NCBI GenBank assembly: GCA_910577765.1
Contig: CAJTOV010000176.1
Location: 1-7,315 of the forward strand
DNA length: 7,315 nucleotides
Direction of reading: 5' to 3'
From: an uncultured Lachnospiraceae bacterium
Lineage (GTDB): Bacteria > Bacillota > Clostridia > Lachnospirales > Lachnospiraceae
The notes beneath the pieces are model-generated. The model did no database searches and was not told the origin of the DNA. It saw nothing but the letters and a program-made list of their open reading frames with translations. Every line of letters begins with the position of its first letter. Within the stretch, counting starts at the first letter, position 1. A program made the translations under genes and the position numbers. Below, one piece after another: positions 5,175 to 7,315 of the stretch.

Positions 5175-7274
5175 ATGAACGTTTATGGAACAAAAGCTAT
5201 CCGTAACGTCGTATTACTTGGTCACGGCGGGGCCGGTAAGACGACGGCGGCAGAGGCAATGGCACTGCTTACCGGAGTCACAAAACGTATGGGAAAGGTC
5301 ACCGACGGCAACACCATCAGTGACTATGACAAAGAAGAAATCAAACGCCAGTTCTCCATTTCCACTTCTCTGATTCCCCTGGAATACAAAGGAGAGGATG
5401 GACCGATCAAGATCAATTTACTGGACACTCCTGGATATTTCGATTTCGTGGGTGAAGTGGAAGAGGCTGTCAGCGTGGCGGACGCTGCGGTCATTGTTGT
5501 CAACTGCAAGGCCGGTATTGAGGTAGGTACCGAGAAGGCCTGGGAAATCTGTGAGAAATACGAACTGCCCCGCATTATTTTCGTGACCAATATGGACGAC
5601 GACCATGCCAGCTACCGGGAACTGGTGCTGAAGCTGGAGACACGTTTCGGAAGAAAGATCGCTCCCTTCCAGCTTCCGATCCGTGAGAATGAGAAGTTTG
5701 TCGGATTCGTAAACGTAGTTAAGATGGAAGGCAGACGCTTTACCAATCTTAGCGATTATGAAGAATGTGAGATTCCCGAGTATTCCAGAAAGAACCTGGG
5801 TATCGCAAGAGAGGCCCTGATGGAGGCTGTTGCCGAGACCAGCGAGGAATACATGGAGCGTTACTTCTCCGGGGAAGAGTTCTCCTACAACGAGATCGAG
5901 GAGGCGCTTCGGGAACATGTGATAGATGGCAATATCGTTCCGGTACTCATGGGCTCCGGCATCAACTGCCAGGGCTTCGGCACCCTGCTGCGTGCCATCA
6001 GCCGGTATTTCCCGTCGCCGGATAAGTTCGAGTGCATCGGTGTGGACGTATCCACCGGCGAGCGTTTCACTGCCAAGTACAATGACAGTGTGTCCCTGTC
6101 TGCCAAGGTGTTCAAGACCATCGTAGACCCCTTCATCGGCAAATATTCCCTGATGAAGGTCTGCACCGGAACCCTGAAGCCGGACAGCGTGGCATACAAC
6201 GTCAACAAGGACGTGGAAGAGAAGATTGCCAAGGTCTACCTGCTGCGGGGCAAGGATGTGATCGAGGTTCCCGAGCTGAAGGCCGGGGATATCGGCGCCG
6301 TAGCCAAGCTGACGGTGACCCAGACCGGCGATACCATGGCAGTCCGCACGGCTCCCATTGTATACCATAAGCCCCAGATCTCCACGCCTTACACCTATAT
6401 GCGGTACAACACCATGACCAAGGGAGACGAGGATAAGGTATCCAGCGCCCTGGCCAAGCTGATGGAAGAGGACCTGACCTTAAAGGCAGTCAATGACAAG
6501 GAGAACCGCCAGCTTCTGCTTTATGGAATCGGCGACCAGCAGCTTGAGGTGGTAGTCAGCAAGCTTCTGAACCGTTACAAAGTAGAGGTGGAGCTGAGCA
6601 AGCCCAAGTTTGCCTTCCGTGAGACCATCCGCAAGAAAGTGGAAGTCCAGGGCAAGTATAAGAAACAGTCCGGCGGACACGGCCAGTACGGGGATGTGAA
6701 GATGGAGTTTGAGCCTTCCGGCGACCTGGAGAAGCCCTATGTATTCGAAGAGCGGGTATTCGGCGGCGCCGTACCCAAGAACTACTTCCCGGCGGTTGAG
6801 AAGGGCATCCAGGAAAGCTGCGTCAAAGGTCCCCTGGCTGCCTATCCGGTAGTGGGCGTCAAGGCTACCCTGGTGGACGGCTCCTACCATCCGGTGGATT
6901 CCTCGGAGATGGCATTTAAGACCGCTGCCTCCATGGCCTTCAAGAAGGGCTTTATGGATGCAGGTCCCGTGCTCTTAGAGCCCATTGTCTCCCTGAAGGT
7001 GACGGTTCCGGATAAGTACACCGGCGATGTTATGGGTGATCTGAACCGGAGACGGGGCCGTGTGCTGGGCATGAATTCCGACCACCACGGCAAACAGATC
7101 ATTGAGGCGGATATCCCCATGTCCGAGCTGTTCGGATACAATACGGACCTGCGGTCCATGACCGGCGGCATCGGTCTCTTTGAGTACGAGTTTTCCAGAT
7201 ACGAGCAGGCTCCCGGGGATATCCAGAAGAAAGAGGTGGAGGCAAGGGCTTCCAAGGTTGACAGTGCGGAGTGA
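5175..7274 (+). CDS. EF-G-like translational GTPase (EF-G paralogue)
   Basis: The 699-residue protein has the full five-domain EF-G layout. The start is ATG 5175, 6 bases after AGGAGGG; an in-frame ATG at 5133 lies inside the promoter. G1 is GHGGAGKTT (16-24), intact. Switch I reads RQFSISTS (58-65) where EF-G has RGITI. G3 is DTPGYFDF (84-91), with Tyr88 in place of the catalytic His of DTPGHVDF. G4 is TNMD (138-141) instead of NKxD, and G5 is SGIN (261-264) instead of SAxK. Domain IV carries SGGHGQYGDV and YHPVDSSEMAF, both close to EF-G, and the end has NRRRGRVLGMN as in domain V. GHGGAGKT and DTPGY are typical of the EF-G-like paralogue family rather than canonical FusA, so this is unlikely to be the housekeeping elongation factor. 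The role of such paralogues is poorly defined; it probably acts on the ribosome in the cytosol. It is a single-gene unit, divergent from the aro operon, followed within 8 bases by a palindromic repeat. Confidence 0.9.
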   Translation: MNVYGTKAIRNVVLLGHGGAGKTTAAEAMALLTGVTKRMGKVTDGNTISDYDKEEIKRQFSISTSLIPLEYKGEDGPIKINLLDTPGYFDFVGEVEEAVSVADAAVIVVNCKAGIEVGTEKAWEICEKYELPRIIFVTNMDDDHASYRELVLKLETRFGRKIAPFQLPIRENEKFVGFVNVVKMEGRRFTNLSDYEECEIPEYSRKNLGIAREALMEAVAETSEEYMERYFSGEEFSYNEIEEALREHVIDGNIVPVLMGSGINCQGFGTLLRAISRYFPSPDKFECIGVDVSTGERFTAKYNDSVSLSAKVFKTIVDPFIGKYSLMKVCTGTLKPDSVAYNVNKDVEEKIAKVYLLRGKDVIEVPELKAGDIGAVAKLTVTQTGDTMAVRTAPIVYHKPQISTPYTYMRYNTMTKGDEDKVSSALAKLMEEDLTLKAVNDKENRQLLLYGIGDQQLEVVVSKLLNRYKVEVELSKPKFAFRETIRKKVEVQGKYKKQSGGHGQYGDVKMEFEPSGDLEKPYVFEERVFGGAVPKNYFPAVEKGIQESCVKGPLAAYPVVGVKATLVDGSYHPVDSSEMAFKTAASMAFKKGFMDAGPVLLEPIVSLKVTVPDKYTGDVMGDLNRRRGRVLGMNSDHHGKQIIEADIPMSELFGYNTDLRSMTGGIGLFEYEFSRYEQAPGDIQKKEVEARASKVDSAE

Positions 7275-7281
7275 TCTGACA

Positions 7282-7315
7282 GACCGGGCGGACGCCCGAT
7301 GCTTCTTGTCCGGCA
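7282..7315 (+). repeat. Palindromic intergenic repeat, copy 3 (H2 plus truncated H3)
   Basis: Seven bases after the EF-G-like stop codon, 7282-7301 matches the H2 palindrome (18 of 20 bases) and 7302-7315 is the left arm of H3, cut by the window end. H2 followed by H3 is the order seen in the reverse complement of 4814-4862. The larger H1 hairpin is absent. A hairpin here could protect or end the mRNA, but no T-tract is visible. Confidence 0.8.

Noticed and set aside
5418..6368. 316-codon open frame opposite the EF-G-like gene
   Set aside because: It is antisense to conserved EF-G coding sequence, with no ribosome binding site or recognisable domain.

Overview
The window looks like chromosomal DNA from a fairly GC-rich member of the Clostridia, most likely a Lachnospiraceae-type gut anaerobe. 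This rests on strong AGGAGG-type ribosome binding sites, a Thermotoga/Bacillus-like DAHP synthase, a Firmicutes-type EPSP synthase, a TyrA with a C-terminal ACT domain, and an EF-G-like paralogue of a type common in Clostridia. The taxonomic call is inference only.

Layout. Positions 1-372 hold a palindromic repeat (1-49), a stretch with several long-range inverted repeats that may be a structured RNA, and an intrinsic terminator (241-267). Positions 373-1112 hold the wreck of two adjacent genes: a LysR-type regulator and a LarA-like (DUF2088, nickel-dependent racemase family) gene. Conserved blocks survive in the right order, but the segments between them are missing. Converging on this from the right is a three-gene minus-strand operon, aroF-tyrA-aroA (4690 down to 1125). 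Its promoter lies at 4949-4977, and a leader of about 250 nt precedes the first gene. Diverging from the same intergenic region is a plus-strand gene for an EF-G-like GTPase (5175-7274) with its own promoter at 5106-5134.

How the genes work together. DAHP synthase starts the shikimate pathway, EPSP synthase carries out its penultimate step, and TyrA directs prephenate to tyrosine. The DAHP synthase has a ferredoxin-like N-terminal domain and TyrA has an ACT domain; both are the usual sites of amino-acid feedback. The EF-G-like protein is unrelated in function and shares only the intergenic region.

The least ordinary signals are as follows. (1) A modular palindromic repeat family occurs at both window ends and in the middle. 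The middle copy is a 150-bp composite of three hairpins bracketed by short inverted repeats, and it makes up most of the aro leader. (2) A diverged 45-bp tandem repeat encodes a Gly/Ala/Ser/Gln-rich extension at the N-terminus of TyrA. (3) The EF-G-like protein departs from the consensus in four of its five GTPase motifs. (4) The LysR-LarA pseudogene carries several separate internal deletions. I did not find a defence system, CRISPR array, transposase or tRNA.
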